64,000 bases of DNA from Siccibacter turicensis LMG 23730 (GTDB lineage Bacteria; Pseudomonadota; Gammaproteobacteria; Enterobacterales; Enterobacteriaceae), in contig NZ_AWFZ01000042.1 of assembly GCF_000463155.2 (NCBI RefSeq), positions 1 through 64,000 on the forward strand. The letters run 5' to 3'. Positions 9,203 through 17,128 of the stretch are shown piece by piece. Numbering within the stretch: position 1 is the stretch's first letter; each line of letters begins with the position of its first letter. A program made the position numbers and the translations under genes. The notes under the pieces were generated by a model. That model worked only from the letters and a program-made list of their open reading frames with translations. It did not search any database and had not been told where the DNA came from.

Positions 9203-10100
9203 CGCATTACTGGGTTCGTTACTGTTCACGACGTTTTCTGCCAGGGCCGATGAGATGATTACTGAAAAATACCTGTTTTCGTTTAAAACCTATAAAAGCA
9301 CCTGCCTGCTACGGGTGAATGATTTTCCCGCCGCCGACAGCACCACCGCCGATTTCGGTACCCTGTCAGCCGGCTTCAACCTGACGGCGTTTCTTGAAAA
9401 CGGGCCGAACACGATTGAACTGCTGATGGGCCCGCAGGATCATGCAGACCCGGATACCCTTTACCCGGACTCCTCCTGCAAGCTTACCGTCAGCAAAGAC
9501 ACAAAAGACAACAGCGAAACCCTGGCCGAGTTTGCCCTGACGGTGGATGCCAACGGGCATATCACCGCGAAAGAGTCGGCGGACTATCAGGGCGGGGCGT
9601 TTCACTCCCGGGTGCTGGAAGGCACCACCAAAAATCCCAACGACTTTGGCCTCTATAAGCTTGAGAGCACCGTGACGGCCAAAGGGCTTCCGCGCTGGGC
9701 CTGGGCCGATGCCACTCCGGTGAGCGAAAAAGATCTGCCGCTGATCCAGAAAGCCTATGCCGACATCTGGAAGCTGATTCAGGCGCGTGATATGGAGGCG
9801 CTGAAAAAGATTACTCGTATCTCCAGCGAAGAGATGGCCTATGCAGAGGGTACCTCGCCCGGCGTTGTGCTGCTCTCCACGGATTTCCCGGAGCACGTGG
9901 TGGATAAGCAGTACACCCCGGTGCCGATCGTCTGGGGCGACTATGAGCTGAAAACCTATCGCGGCGGCCGTCTGTTCCGCCTTGCCGCCGGCTTCTTTCA
10001 GAACTCGCCGCTGCAGTTCCAGAATGCCAGCGGTGAAGTGGTGTACGTCTATAACCCGTACTTCTCGCTTATCAACGGCAAGGTTGTGCTGGTTCGCTAA
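9153..10100 (+). CDS. Exported partner protein, immunity candidate B
   Basis: 315 residues, starting inside the 3' end of cargo gene B; AAGGAG lies ten bases before the ATG. The signal peptide is long and probably cleaved after ARA (about residue 33). It is a distant member of the partner family at 3366-6571: a first cysteine in S-T-C-L-L, a second in S-S-C-K-L-T-V, LPRWAWADATPV for LPEWKWVKATPF, WGDYELKTYRGGRLFRL for WDDYKVEVMNKGRLVRF, and YFSLINGKVVLVR at the end. Divergence in step with cargo B supports cognate pairing. A short GC hairpin follows. Confidence 0.8.
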   Translation: MTSWKRKTQPRALISLSALLGSLLFTTFSARADEMITEKYLFSFKTYKSTCLLRVNDFPAADSTTADFGTLSAGFNLTAFLENGPNTIELLMGPQDHADPDTLYPDSSCKLTVSKDTKDNSETLAEFALTVDANGHITAKESADYQGGAFHSRVLEGTTKNPNDFGLYKLESTVTAKGLPRWAWADATPVSEKDLPLIQKAYADIWKLIQARDMEALKKITRISSEEMAYAEGTSPGVVLLSTDFPEHVVDKQYTPVPIVWGDYELKTYRGGRLFRLAAGFFQNSPLQFQNASGEVVYVYNPYFSLINGKVVLVR

Positions 10101-10113
10101 CCGCGCTGTTACG

Positions 10114-10140
10114 CCGGGGCGGCCAGCCTGCCCCGGTCTT
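10114..10140 (+). terminator. Possible terminator after cassette 2
   Basis: CCGGGGC, nine-base loop, GCCCCGG, then TCTT. Between the partner B stop and the PAAR gene. The T-run is short. Confidence 0.4.
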
Positions 10141-10169
10141 CATCACCTACCCAATAAGGACATCACAGT

Positions 10170-10436
10170 ATGGGAAACGCAGTAAAAGTCGGTGATACCG
10201 GCACCGCCCACGGCAGCCATCCGCCCACGCCGGTCACGGCCGGTTCACCCACCGTCAAGGTTGACGGCATTCCGCTGGCGCGGGTTGGCGATCCGCTGGC
10301 CGACCACGGTCATCCGCGCGCCATTGCCGCCGGCTCCGGTACGGTGTTCGTCGACGGTAAACCCGCCGCCCGCACCGGCGATGCGGTGGGCTGTGGCGGC
10401 GTCGTGATCGGCGGCGGTACCGTTAATATTGGTTGA
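10170..10436 (+). CDS. PAAR-domain spike tip protein, T6SS-1
   Basis: 88 residues and entirely PAAR: it has the repeats G-D-x-x-x-x-H, SPTVKVDGIPLARVGD, H-G-H-P and GSGTVFVDGKPAARTGD, a GC-GG pair and a glycine-rich end. PAAR proteins cap the VgrG trimer and sharpen the spike through a metal held by His/Cys. There is no toxin extension, so it is a bare tip. AAGGA lies about ten bases before the ATG. Its position behind the cargo cassettes and after vgrG suggests it completes the VgrG at 1-849. Confidence 0.92.
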   Translation: MGNAVKVGDTGTAHGSHPPTPVTAGSPTVKVDGIPLARVGDPLADHGHPRAIAAGSGTVFVDGKPAARTGDAVGCGGVVIGGGTVNIG

Positions 10437-10607
10437 AACGCGCCGCTGGCCGTTGACCACCTTCCTCGCTTCTCTCGCCTTCTGATCCACAAGCATTAAA
10501 GTTGACCGCGCATCGGGCGATATAGAGATAACCGATGCTGCCGATATCCGGCCCCGTCCGGCGGCAGGGCGCGAGCGCGCCCGCCGTCAACTTCAATAAG
10601 GACGTTT

Positions 10608-11006
10608 ATGAACAAAATGCTGTTACTCCTGCTGGCCTGCGCCTCTTTTGGTGCCAGCGCCGACTGCTGGGTGGTGAACAACTTCAAAGGGGAGTTCACC
10701 AGCGGGCGCAGCGAGTGGAAATTCCAGAACCTCTATAAACCCAATTACACCCTGCATATCACCATCAACGGCAAAAAAGCCTCGATTATGCCAGGCCCAG
10801 GTACCCAGGCGGGCGACCCGCGTACCCTGACGGTGCTCAACCCGACCGCGCTGACCAGCTACCGCAGCATCGACGGTGTCACCGAGATGGAAACCTTCGC
10901 CATTCAGGATAAGAAGGTGTTCTACAGTTCCACCATTCAGAATGCTCAGGGCATGGACGAGGCCGGAGTGATTGTGATGGTCGGTGACGTTGCCGGCACC
11001 TGCTGA
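10608..11006 (+). CDS. Small exported protein of unknown function
   Basis: 132 residues with a clear signal peptide (MNKMLLLLLACASFGASA, cleavage before DCW). The mature protein begins with Cys20 and ends with Cys132, a possible disulfide across the whole chain. The rest looks beta-rich (YTLHITINGKKASIMPGPG; YSSTIQNAQG). AAGGA sits seven to eight bases before the ATG. It is the last gene before the non-coding region upstream of tssB and may be an accessory or orphan immunity protein of T6SS-1; this is inference. Family not recognised. Confidence 0.72.
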   Translation: MNKMLLLLLACASFGASADCWVVNNFKGEFTSGRSEWKFQNLYKPNYTLHITINGKKASIMPGPGTQAGDPRTLTVLNPTALTSYRSIDGVTEMETFAIQDKKVFYSSTIQNAQGMDEAGVIVMVGDVAGTC

Positions 11007-11160
11007 TGTGAACTGACGATTCCCTCCTGCCCAACCCCGAGTGGCGCACCGCCGTGACGCCACCCTGCCTGACGCCTGCCTCCTGCCTGTGGCCTCCTGA
11101 CTTCTGACTGCTCCCTCCTCAATACCTGCCTCTTTCAGAAACCCATACTCCTTTCTCTGT
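11007..11160 (+). promoter_or_regulatory. C-rich, G-poor tract, possible Rho-loading (rut) region
   Basis: Directly after the stop of the small exported gene, the plus strand becomes pyrimidine-rich, with repeated CCTGCC and CTCCTGA words and few G. An unstructured C-over-G stretch after a gene is what Rho-dependent terminators look like. No coding potential is seen. Inference from composition only. Confidence 0.4.
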
Positions 11161-11946
11161 CATTGCTAATAATTCAATACTGCTAAAATACAATTTACGA
11201 TTGCTTAATAATAAAGTAATTACCCTGGGGTAATATATCGATCAATAATTGATCAATGCATTGTGTTTGTATTGCAGCCGCACAAAATATATTCCATGCC
11301 TTCTTTGGTATGATATTATTGTCCCTAACGGAAATCAGTGCCGCTTATTAACGAAACCACTAACGCAGAAGGCGATATTAATCACCGTCTCATACATGAT
11401 ATATCTTTGTGATAAGTCAATTAATTTGCCTTAGGTAATTTAATTATTAATCAATCGCGTTAGTAGAAGTATTTAATGGATGCAATAAGGCACAAAAAAT
11501 TGCCTTTTTTACTGGATTAACAGATGCAGATCGGGTAAAAAATAGGTTAATTCTTAAAGAATGCACAACAATTGGATAATACCGCTGAGCAACAGGCTTT
11601 TCGGGCGGCATTCTGGCAGACCCCATTCGCTGTACTAAGGGAAATCGTTACAAGGAGACAGTAGATATCTATGATCGGACTACCAATATTAGTAGGCTCT
11701 GACCCAATAATATTCCTATAGCAATATTGTTTTTGACGGTAAATGAAAGATGGTCATCTGGCTGTTTTTTAAGGTATTTATCGCAAATCAGTAAATGCCT
11801 TACAAAGCAATGCTATTGTGGGTTCAAAAAATGCGCACGACGAAAATATCGATTAACCATCGCCTGTTCGTCATGCCTGTAATATACCGCAGGCCCATCT
11901 TTTGAACCTTAATGAGTCACTCATAACATGAATCTGGTGTGAGAAT
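11161..11946. other. AT-rich non-coding region upstream of T6SS-1 tssB
   Basis: Almost 800 bases without a convincing gene. The composition changes abruptly to AT-rich, as in many T6SS promoter regions silenced by H-NS. It contains a small terminator-like hairpin (11487-11510) and near-palindromic AT-rich words around 11680-11730. The operon promoter must lie here, but no clean sigma-70 or sigma-54 site stands out. TssB begins at 11947 with only a weak ribosome site. Confidence 0.6.
11487..11510 (+). terminator. Weak terminator-like hairpin in the tssB leader region
   Basis: AAGGCA, loop CAAAAAAT, TGCCTT, continuing into a run of T. The stem is only six base pairs. Confidence 0.35.
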
Positions 11947-12450
11947 ATGGGAAAAGGAATTGACGGAGCCTCCGTGGCGCCGAAGGAACGTATTAATATT
12001 AAATACGTTCCGGCTACCGGCGGGCAACAGGCTGAAATAGAGCTGCCGCTGACCATGATGGTGATCGGCAATATGAAAGGCCGCACCGAAGAAACGCCGA
12101 TCGAGGAGCGCCAGACGGTCTCCGTAGACAAAAATAATTTCACCTCGGTAATGAAAGAGGCCAATCTGGAACTGAATTTCCTCGTTCCAAACCGCCTTGA
12201 AGAAAACAGCGAAGATGAAATGCCGGTGAAGCTGAATATTGCCTCGCTGGAGGATTTCTCTCCGGATCGCATCGCTGAACAGGTGCCTGAGCTGCGTAAA
12301 TTACTGGAGCTGCGCGAAGCGCTGGTCGCCCTGAAAGGGCCGCTGGGAAATATTCCGGCGTTCCGTAATCGCCTGCAGGATCTGCTGGCCAGTTCCGAAG
12401 CGCGCGAGCAGCTGCTCAAAGAGCTGGATTTAGTGAAACCCGCCGAATAA
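11947..12450 (+). CDS. tssB: T6SS-1 sheath small subunit TssB (VipA)
   Basis: 167 residues, normal for the family. TssB pairs with TssC to build the contractile sheath that propels the Hcp/VgrG spike. Characteristic segments are RINIKYVP near the N-terminus, ELPLTMMVIGNMKGR, V-D-K-N-N-F-T-S-V-M, the SLEDFSPDRIAEQVPELRKLLELREAL helix, and a C-terminal interaction helix. First gene of the T6SS-1 structural operon; tssC starts 30 bases downstream behind a purine-rich ribosome site. The TssB of T6SS-2 (41035-41529) is a distinct paralogue. Confidence 0.97.
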   Translation: MGKGIDGASVAPKERINIKYVPATGGQQAEIELPLTMMVIGNMKGRTEETPIEERQTVSVDKNNFTSVMKEANLELNFLVPNRLEENSEDEMPVKLNIASLEDFSPDRIAEQVPELRKLLELREALVALKGPLGNIPAFRNRLQDLLASSEAREQLLKELDLVKPAE

Positions 12451-12479
12451 CCACGCGGCAAACCGAAAGGGAATAACAC

Positions 12480-13958
12480 ATGTCTACGGTTGAAGAACAA
12501 CCTCAGGTTGCCGCAGCGGGCGCGTCCTCCTCACTGCTTGATGACATCATGGCGCAGGCGCGCATTACGCCGGTCGATGAGGGCTATAGCGTAGCGAAGC
12601 AGGGCATCGCGGCGCTGGTTGCCAACATTCTCGACAGCGGCAATGCGGCAGAGCCGGTGAACAAAGCGCTGGTGGACAGCATGATCGTTGAGCTGGACAA
12701 GAAGCTCAGCAAGCAGGTTGACGTGATCCTTCACGCGGCCGAGCTGCAGGAGCTGGAGTCCTCCTGGCGTTCGCTGAAGCTGCTTATCGATCGCACCGAT
12801 TTTCGCGAAAACATCAAGATCCTCATGCTGCACGCGACCAAGCAGGAGCTGCTGGAGGACTTCGAGTTCGCGCCGGAAATTACCCAGTCCGGCTTCTACA
12901 AGCACGTTTACTCCACCGGTTACGGTCAGTTCGGCGGCCAGCCGATCGGCGCGGTGATTGGCGACTACGCCATGACCCAGAGCTCACCGGACATCAAGCT
13001 GATGCAGTACGTCAGTGCGGTTGGGGCGATGGCGCATGCGCCGTTTATCTCCTCCGTTGCGCCGACCTTCTTCGGGGTGGACAGCTTTGCCGATCTGCCG
13101 ACCATCAAAGACCTCAAGTCGGTCTTCGAAGGCCCGACCTACACCAAGTGGCGTTCGCTGCGTGAGTCCGAAGACTCCCGCTATCTGGGCCTTACCGCAC
13201 CGCGCTTCCTGGCACGTCTGCCGTATGACCCGGTTGAGAACCCGATCAAGGGCTTCAACTACAAAGAGAACATCAGCGCCAGCCACGAGCACTACCTGTG
13301 GGGCAACACCGCCTACCTGATGGGCACCGCGCTGACCGACAGCTTCGCGAAATACCGCTGGTGTCCGAACATCATCGGTCCGCAGAGCGGCGGCACCATC
13401 TCCGATCTGCCGGTTCACGTCTATGAGGCGATGGGTCAGCTGCAGGCCAAGATCCCGACCGAAGTGCTGATCACCGACCGTCGCGAGTACGAAATGGCGG
13501 AAGAGGGCTTCATTACGCTCACCATGCGTAAAGACAGCGACAACGCGGCGTTCTTCTCGGCGAACTCGGTGCAGAAGCCGAAGGTGTTCCCGAACACCCG
13601 CGAAGGCAAAGAGGCGGAGACCAACTACAAGCTGGGTACTCAGCTGCCGTACATGTTCATCATCAACCGCCTGGCGCACTACATCAAAGTGCTGCAGCGC
13701 GAGCAGATCGGCTCCTGGAAAGAGCGCCAGGATCTGGAGCGTGAACTGAACGGTTGGATCAAGCAGTACGTTGCTGACCAGGAGAACCCGCCGGCAGACG
13801 TGCGTAGCCGTCGTCCGCTGCGTGCCGCGCAGATCAAGGTGCTGGACGTTGAGGGTGAGCCGGGCTGGTATCAGGTCGCGATCGCCGTGCGTCCGCACTT
13901 TAAATACATGGGCGCCAACTTCGAGCTGTCGCTCGTTGGTCGTCTGGACAAGGAGTAA
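12480..13958 (+). CDS. tssC: T6SS-1 sheath large subunit TssC (VipB)
   Basis: 492 residues, the usual length. Family marks are the ESSWRSLKLLIDRTDFRENI region, FEFAPEITQSGFYKHVYSTGYGQFGG, W-R-S-L-R-E-S-E-D-S-R-Y-L-G-L-T-A-P-R, LARLPYDP and the late RLAHYIKVLQREQIGSW segment. It forms the body of the sheath and holds the surface recognised by ClpV after contraction. The reading is complete with no frameshift. Its stop is followed five bases later by tssE, whose ribosome site (AAGGAG) overlaps the last codons. Confidence 0.98.
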   Translation: MSTVEEQPQVAAAGASSSLLDDIMAQARITPVDEGYSVAKQGIAALVANILDSGNAAEPVNKALVDSMIVELDKKLSKQVDVILHAAELQELESSWRSLKLLIDRTDFRENIKILMLHATKQELLEDFEFAPEITQSGFYKHVYSTGYGQFGGQPIGAVIGDYAMTQSSPDIKLMQYVSAVGAMAHAPFISSVAPTFFGVDSFADLPTIKDLKSVFEGPTYTKWRSLRESEDSRYLGLTAPRFLARLPYDPVENPIKGFNYKENISASHEHYLWGNTAYLMGTALTDSFAKYRWCPNIIGPQSGGTISDLPVHVYEAMGQLQAKIPTEVLITDRREYEMAEEGFITLTMRKDSDNAAFFSANSVQKPKVFPNTREGKEAETNYKLGTQLPYMFIINRLAHYIKVLQREQIGSWKERQDLERELNGWIKQYVADQENPPADVRSRRPLRAAQIKVLDVEGEPGWYQVAIAVRPHFKYMGANFELSLVGRLDKE

Positions 13959-13963
13959 CCGGC

Positions 13964-14395
13964 ATGTCGTCTCTCTCGTCATGGGACAGAGGGAGCGCCG
14001 CCAGCCTGTTCGACAGGATCCGGGGCGAAGAGCGCAGCAGCTCGCCGGACGCGCAGTTGACCTCTCTGATTAGCTCGGTGAAACGCCAGCTCGACAGAGT
14101 GCTCAATACGCGTCCCGGCAACTGCCGCAGCGCACCGGATCTTGGCGTCATCGATTTAAATGACGCGACGCAGGGCAGTGCCGATATTCGCAGCCGTATT
14201 CGCGAAGCCATCCGGCAGTGCATCTGCGACTACGAACCGCGCATCGTGCAGGTGGAGGTGTCGTTCTCGGACAACATCTCCACCCCACTCGAAATGGCCT
14301 TTCGGGTGACCGCGCACGTACGCCTCGACGAGCTGGAGCAGGTTACCTCGTTCAACGTCCATATGGACAGCCACCGCCACTACAGAATGATCTGA
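13964..14395 (+). CDS. tssE: T6SS-1 baseplate protein TssE (gp25-like)
   Basis: 143 residues. TssE is the gp25-like baseplate wedge component that starts sheath assembly. Typical features are the N-terminal L-F-D-R-I segment, VKRQLDRVLNTRPGNCRSAPDLG, D-L-N-D-A and I-R-E-A-I-R-Q-C-I-C-D-Y-E-P-R-I, the conserved core of the fold. AAGGAG lies eight bases before the ATG. Spacing to tssF is two bases, as expected for coupled baseplate genes. Confidence 0.95.
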   Translation: MSSLSSWDRGSAASLFDRIRGEERSSSPDAQLTSLISSVKRQLDRVLNTRPGNCRSAPDLGVIDLNDATQGSADIRSRIREAIRQCICDYEPRIVQVEVSFSDNISTPLEMAFRVTAHVRLDELEQVTSFNVHMDSHRHYRMI

Positions 14396-14397
14396 CT

Positions 14398-16164
14398 ATG
14401 CAGCTGGAACACTACTTCAGGGATGAACTCGCCTGGCTTCGCCTTCAGGGCCGCCAGTTTGCGCAGGCCCATCCCGAACTGACGCGCTTTTTGTCCGAGC
14501 AAACCACCGACCCGGACGTCGAACGTCTGCTGGAAGGCTTTGCGTTTCTCACCGGCAGCCTGCGCGCAAAAATCGAAGACGAGTTCCCGGAGCTGACGCA
14601 CGGGCTGCTCAACATGCTGTGGCCGAACTACCTGCGCCCGGTGCCGAGCATGACCATCGTGCAGTTTTCGGCCATCCCCGGCGCGCTGGCTCAGCCGGCC
14701 TTCGTGGCCCGCGGCTGCCCGCTCGACAGCGTGCCGCGCGACGAGGTGGTGTGCCATTTCCAGACCTGCCACGACATGTGGGTCTACCCAGCGGACATCG
14801 CCGACATCAGCGCCCGCAGCGGCAACGACGCCTCCGCCATCACGCTGGATATTGCCCTGCACAGCACCCTGACCCTTGGCGAGCTGGAGCTGGATAAGCT
14901 GCGCTTTTACCTCGGCGGCGACGGCTGGACCGCGTATGAACTCTATTTCTGGCTGGCCAGCAAACTCTCCCACATTGAAGTGGAAGTGGACGGCAAGCGT
15001 TTCCCGCTGCCTGCCAGCGCCCTGAAAACCATTGGCTTTGACCGGGAAGATGCACTGTTGCCCTATCCGGGTAACGTCTATTCCGGCTACCGCATACTGC
15101 AGGAATATTTCTGCTTCCCGGAAAGCTTCTTGTTTTTCCAGATTAAAAGCAGCGACTGGCCGAATCAGCCGATGCCGGTCGAGCGCTTTAAGCTCCATTT
15201 TTGTTTTGAAAGCCCGCTTCCGCCGGAGCTGAAGATCCGTAAGGACTCGTTCATGTTGAACTGCGTCCCGGCGATCAACCTGTTCCAGCACGAAAGCGAG
15301 CCTATCGATCTTAATGGCCGCCAGGTGGAGTACCCGCTGAAGGCCAGCTACCGCCAGGCCGACAGCTTCGAAATCTTCTCCGTGGACAGCGTGGAGGGCT
15401 GGGTAGAAGGGCAGCCGGGCCGCGCGCGCGGCAATCAGCGCCTCTACCATCCGTTCGAGAGCTTCCAGCACCAGATTGAGCGGGCCAAAGGGCGTAAAGC
15501 GCTCTACTACCGTATCCGCGTCCGCGAAGCGGTGAACGGCGCCGGGTTTGATCACTCGCTCTCCTTTGTGCGCGGCGACGAAACCGAAGTGGTGGGGCTG
15601 GATGAATCCGTGTCCGTGACCCTGACCTGCACCAACCGGGCGCGGGCCGCACAGCTGCTGGTGGGGGATCTCTGCGTCCCGACCGGCGAGTCGCCGACCT
15701 TCGCCACGTTTCGCAACATCATCCGTCCGACGCGCCCGCTGCGCCCGGCGCTGGATGGCAGCCTGCACTGGACGCTGATCTCCAACCTGTCGCTGAACTA
15801 CGTGTCGCTGCTGCGCCGGGATGCGCTGGTGCAGGTGCTGCGCACCTACGACTTCCCGACCCTCTACGACAAGCAGGCGGAGCAGGCCTCGCGTAAGCGT
15901 CTGGCCGGAATTGAAGCGATCGTCACCGAACCGGTGGACCGCCTGGTGCGCGGCATGCCGGTGCGCGGGCTGAAGTCGGTGCTGTCGATCCGCCAGTCGG
16001 CGTTTGCCAGTGAAGGGGAGCTGTATCTGTTCAGCACCGTACTGGCGCACTTCCTGTCGCTTTACGCCAGCGTAAACGCGTTTCATCTGCTGGAGGTCTA
16101 CAACCTCGATAACAAGGAGCGTTACCGATGGCCGGTGCAGGCGGGTCAACACTCGATGATGTGA
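14398..16164 (+). CDS. tssF: T6SS-1 baseplate protein TssF
   Basis: 588 residues from the ATG at 14398. The frame is open further upstream inside tssE, but the family starts with an M-x-x-x-Y-Y/F-x-x-E-L motif, here MQLEHYFRDELAWLR, which fixes the start. Other marks are ARFLSEQ-like TRFLSEQTTDPDVERLLEGFAFL, EFPELTHGLLNMLWPNYLRPVPSM and a C-terminal RQSAFASEGELYLFSTVLAHFLSLYASVNAFH. TssF forms a wedge with TssG and TssE around the VgrG hub. The gene overlaps tssG by 37 bases. Confidence 0.97.
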   Translation: MQLEHYFRDELAWLRLQGRQFAQAHPELTRFLSEQTTDPDVERLLEGFAFLTGSLRAKIEDEFPELTHGLLNMLWPNYLRPVPSMTIVQFSAIPGALAQPAFVARGCPLDSVPRDEVVCHFQTCHDMWVYPADIADISARSGNDASAITLDIALHSTLTLGELELDKLRFYLGGDGWTAYELYFWLASKLSHIEVEVDGKRFPLPASALKTIGFDREDALLPYPGNVYSGYRILQEYFCFPESFLFFQIKSSDWPNQPMPVERFKLHFCFESPLPPELKIRKDSFMLNCVPAINLFQHESEPIDLNGRQVEYPLKASYRQADSFEIFSVDSVEGWVEGQPGRARGNQRLYHPFESFQHQIERAKGRKALYYRIRVREAVNGAGFDHSLSFVRGDETEVVGLDESVSVTLTCTNRARAAQLLVGDLCVPTGESPTFATFRNIIRPTRPLRPALDGSLHWTLISNLSLNYVSLLRRDALVQVLRTYDFPTLYDKQAEQASRKRLAGIEAIVTEPVDRLVRGMPVRGLKSVLSIRQSAFASEGELYLFSTVLAHFLSLYASVNAFHLLEVYNLDNKERYRWPVQAGQHSMM

Positions 16165-17126
16165 TGGACCGCGATGCGCTCGCGCGCTACTCCTTCTACC
16201 AACTGGTTGAGCTGCTCAACCGCATGGAGGCGGTGGATCCGGAGCGCGGCCAGGATTTCGATCCGGCCCACGAGCGGCTGCGCTTTAGCGCCACCGCCTC
16301 ACTCGGGTTTCACCCAAGCGACATCGTCGGGATGTCTCAGGACGACAGCGGCATGCACCACCTGGAGGTGGCGTTTATGGGGCTGCACGGCAGCCAGTCG
16401 CCGATGCCGGGCTACTACCTCGACGACCTGGCCTGGGAGTACGCCCAGCAGGAGCCGAAGCTCGGGCTGTTTCTCGACTTCTTTCATCACCGCCTGCTGA
16501 CGCTGCTGCACCGGGTATGGCGTAAATATCGCTACCACGTGCGCTTTCAGGACAACGGCGAGGACGGCTTTTCGCGCCTGATGTTTGCCCTGGTGGGGCT
16601 TGGCAACGACGCGGTGCGCGAAAGCCTGCCGGTGAACCGCGCCAAGATGCTCTCCTACGCCGGGATGCTCGCCAGCCCCAGCCGCTCGCCGGAAGTGGTG
16701 GCCGGCCTGGTGATGCACTGCTTCGACCTGGAGAGCGTGGAGGTCGAGGTGTGGCAGGCGCGAAAGGTGCCGGTGTGCGAGGAGCAGCAGAACCGCCTGG
16801 GGCGCGCCAACAGCCGTCTGGGCGACGATTTTGTTATCGGCGAACGGGTCAACGACTGCGCCGGTAAGTTTTTACTGAAGATCAACAACCTGAGCTTTAG
16901 CGACTTCCTCAGGTTTCTGCCCAACGGCGACCAGTTCGAGCCGCTGGTGCGCTTTGTGTCATTCATCCTGCGCGACCAGCTGGCGTGGGATTTACGTCTG
17001 GGGTTTGGTCTGGATCAGGCAAGCGGCATGCGCCTCGGCGATGCGCGCTACGCCAGTCTGGGATGGAGCAGCTTTTTAGGTAACCCACCGGCCGAGCCGT
17101 GGGTAACGATATGCGTACAGGAGTAA
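16128..17126 (+). CDS. tssG: T6SS-1 baseplate protein TssG
   Basis: 332 residues, normal length. The start lies within the end of tssF, with AAGGAG eight bases before the ATG. Family marks are the Y-S-F-Y-Q-L-V-E-L-L N-terminal helix, RLRFSATASLGFHPSDI, HHLEVAFMGLHGSQSPMPGYY and FLDFFHHRLLTLLHRVWRKYRY. TssG binds TssF in the baseplate wedge. The stop (TAA 17124-17126) is separated by two bases from the GTG of the next gene. Confidence 0.97.
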   Translation: MAGAGGSTLDDVMDRDALARYSFYQLVELLNRMEAVDPERGQDFDPAHERLRFSATASLGFHPSDIVGMSQDDSGMHHLEVAFMGLHGSQSPMPGYYLDDLAWEYAQQEPKLGLFLDFFHHRLLTLLHRVWRKYRYHVRFQDNGEDGFSRLMFALVGLGNDAVRESLPVNRAKMLSYAGMLASPSRSPEVVAGLVMHCFDLESVEVEVWQARKVPVCEEQQNRLGRANSRLGDDFVIGERVNDCAGKFLLKINNLSFSDFLRFLPNGDQFEPLVRFVSFILRDQLAWDLRLGFGLDQASGMRLGDARYASLGWSSFLGNPPAEPWVTICVQE

Positions 17127-17128
17127 CG

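Noticed and set aside
11249-11434. Plus-strand open frame of about 61 codons in the tssB leader
   Set aside because: Low-complexity AT-rich translation with no ribosome site or family pattern.
11489-11504. Sigma-54-like GGCAC...TTGC before tssB
   Set aside because: The GG to GC spacing is eleven bases instead of ten and the T before GG is missing; it also forms a hairpin.
11671-11721. Possible 16-codon leader peptide after AAGGAG at 11652
   Set aside because: The ribosome site is 13 bases from the ATG, too far to be convincing, and the peptide has no regulatory codon pattern.
14380-16152. Long minus-strand open frame of about 590 codons opposite tssF
   Set aside because: Antisense shadow of GC-rich tssF; the translation has no recognisable domain.
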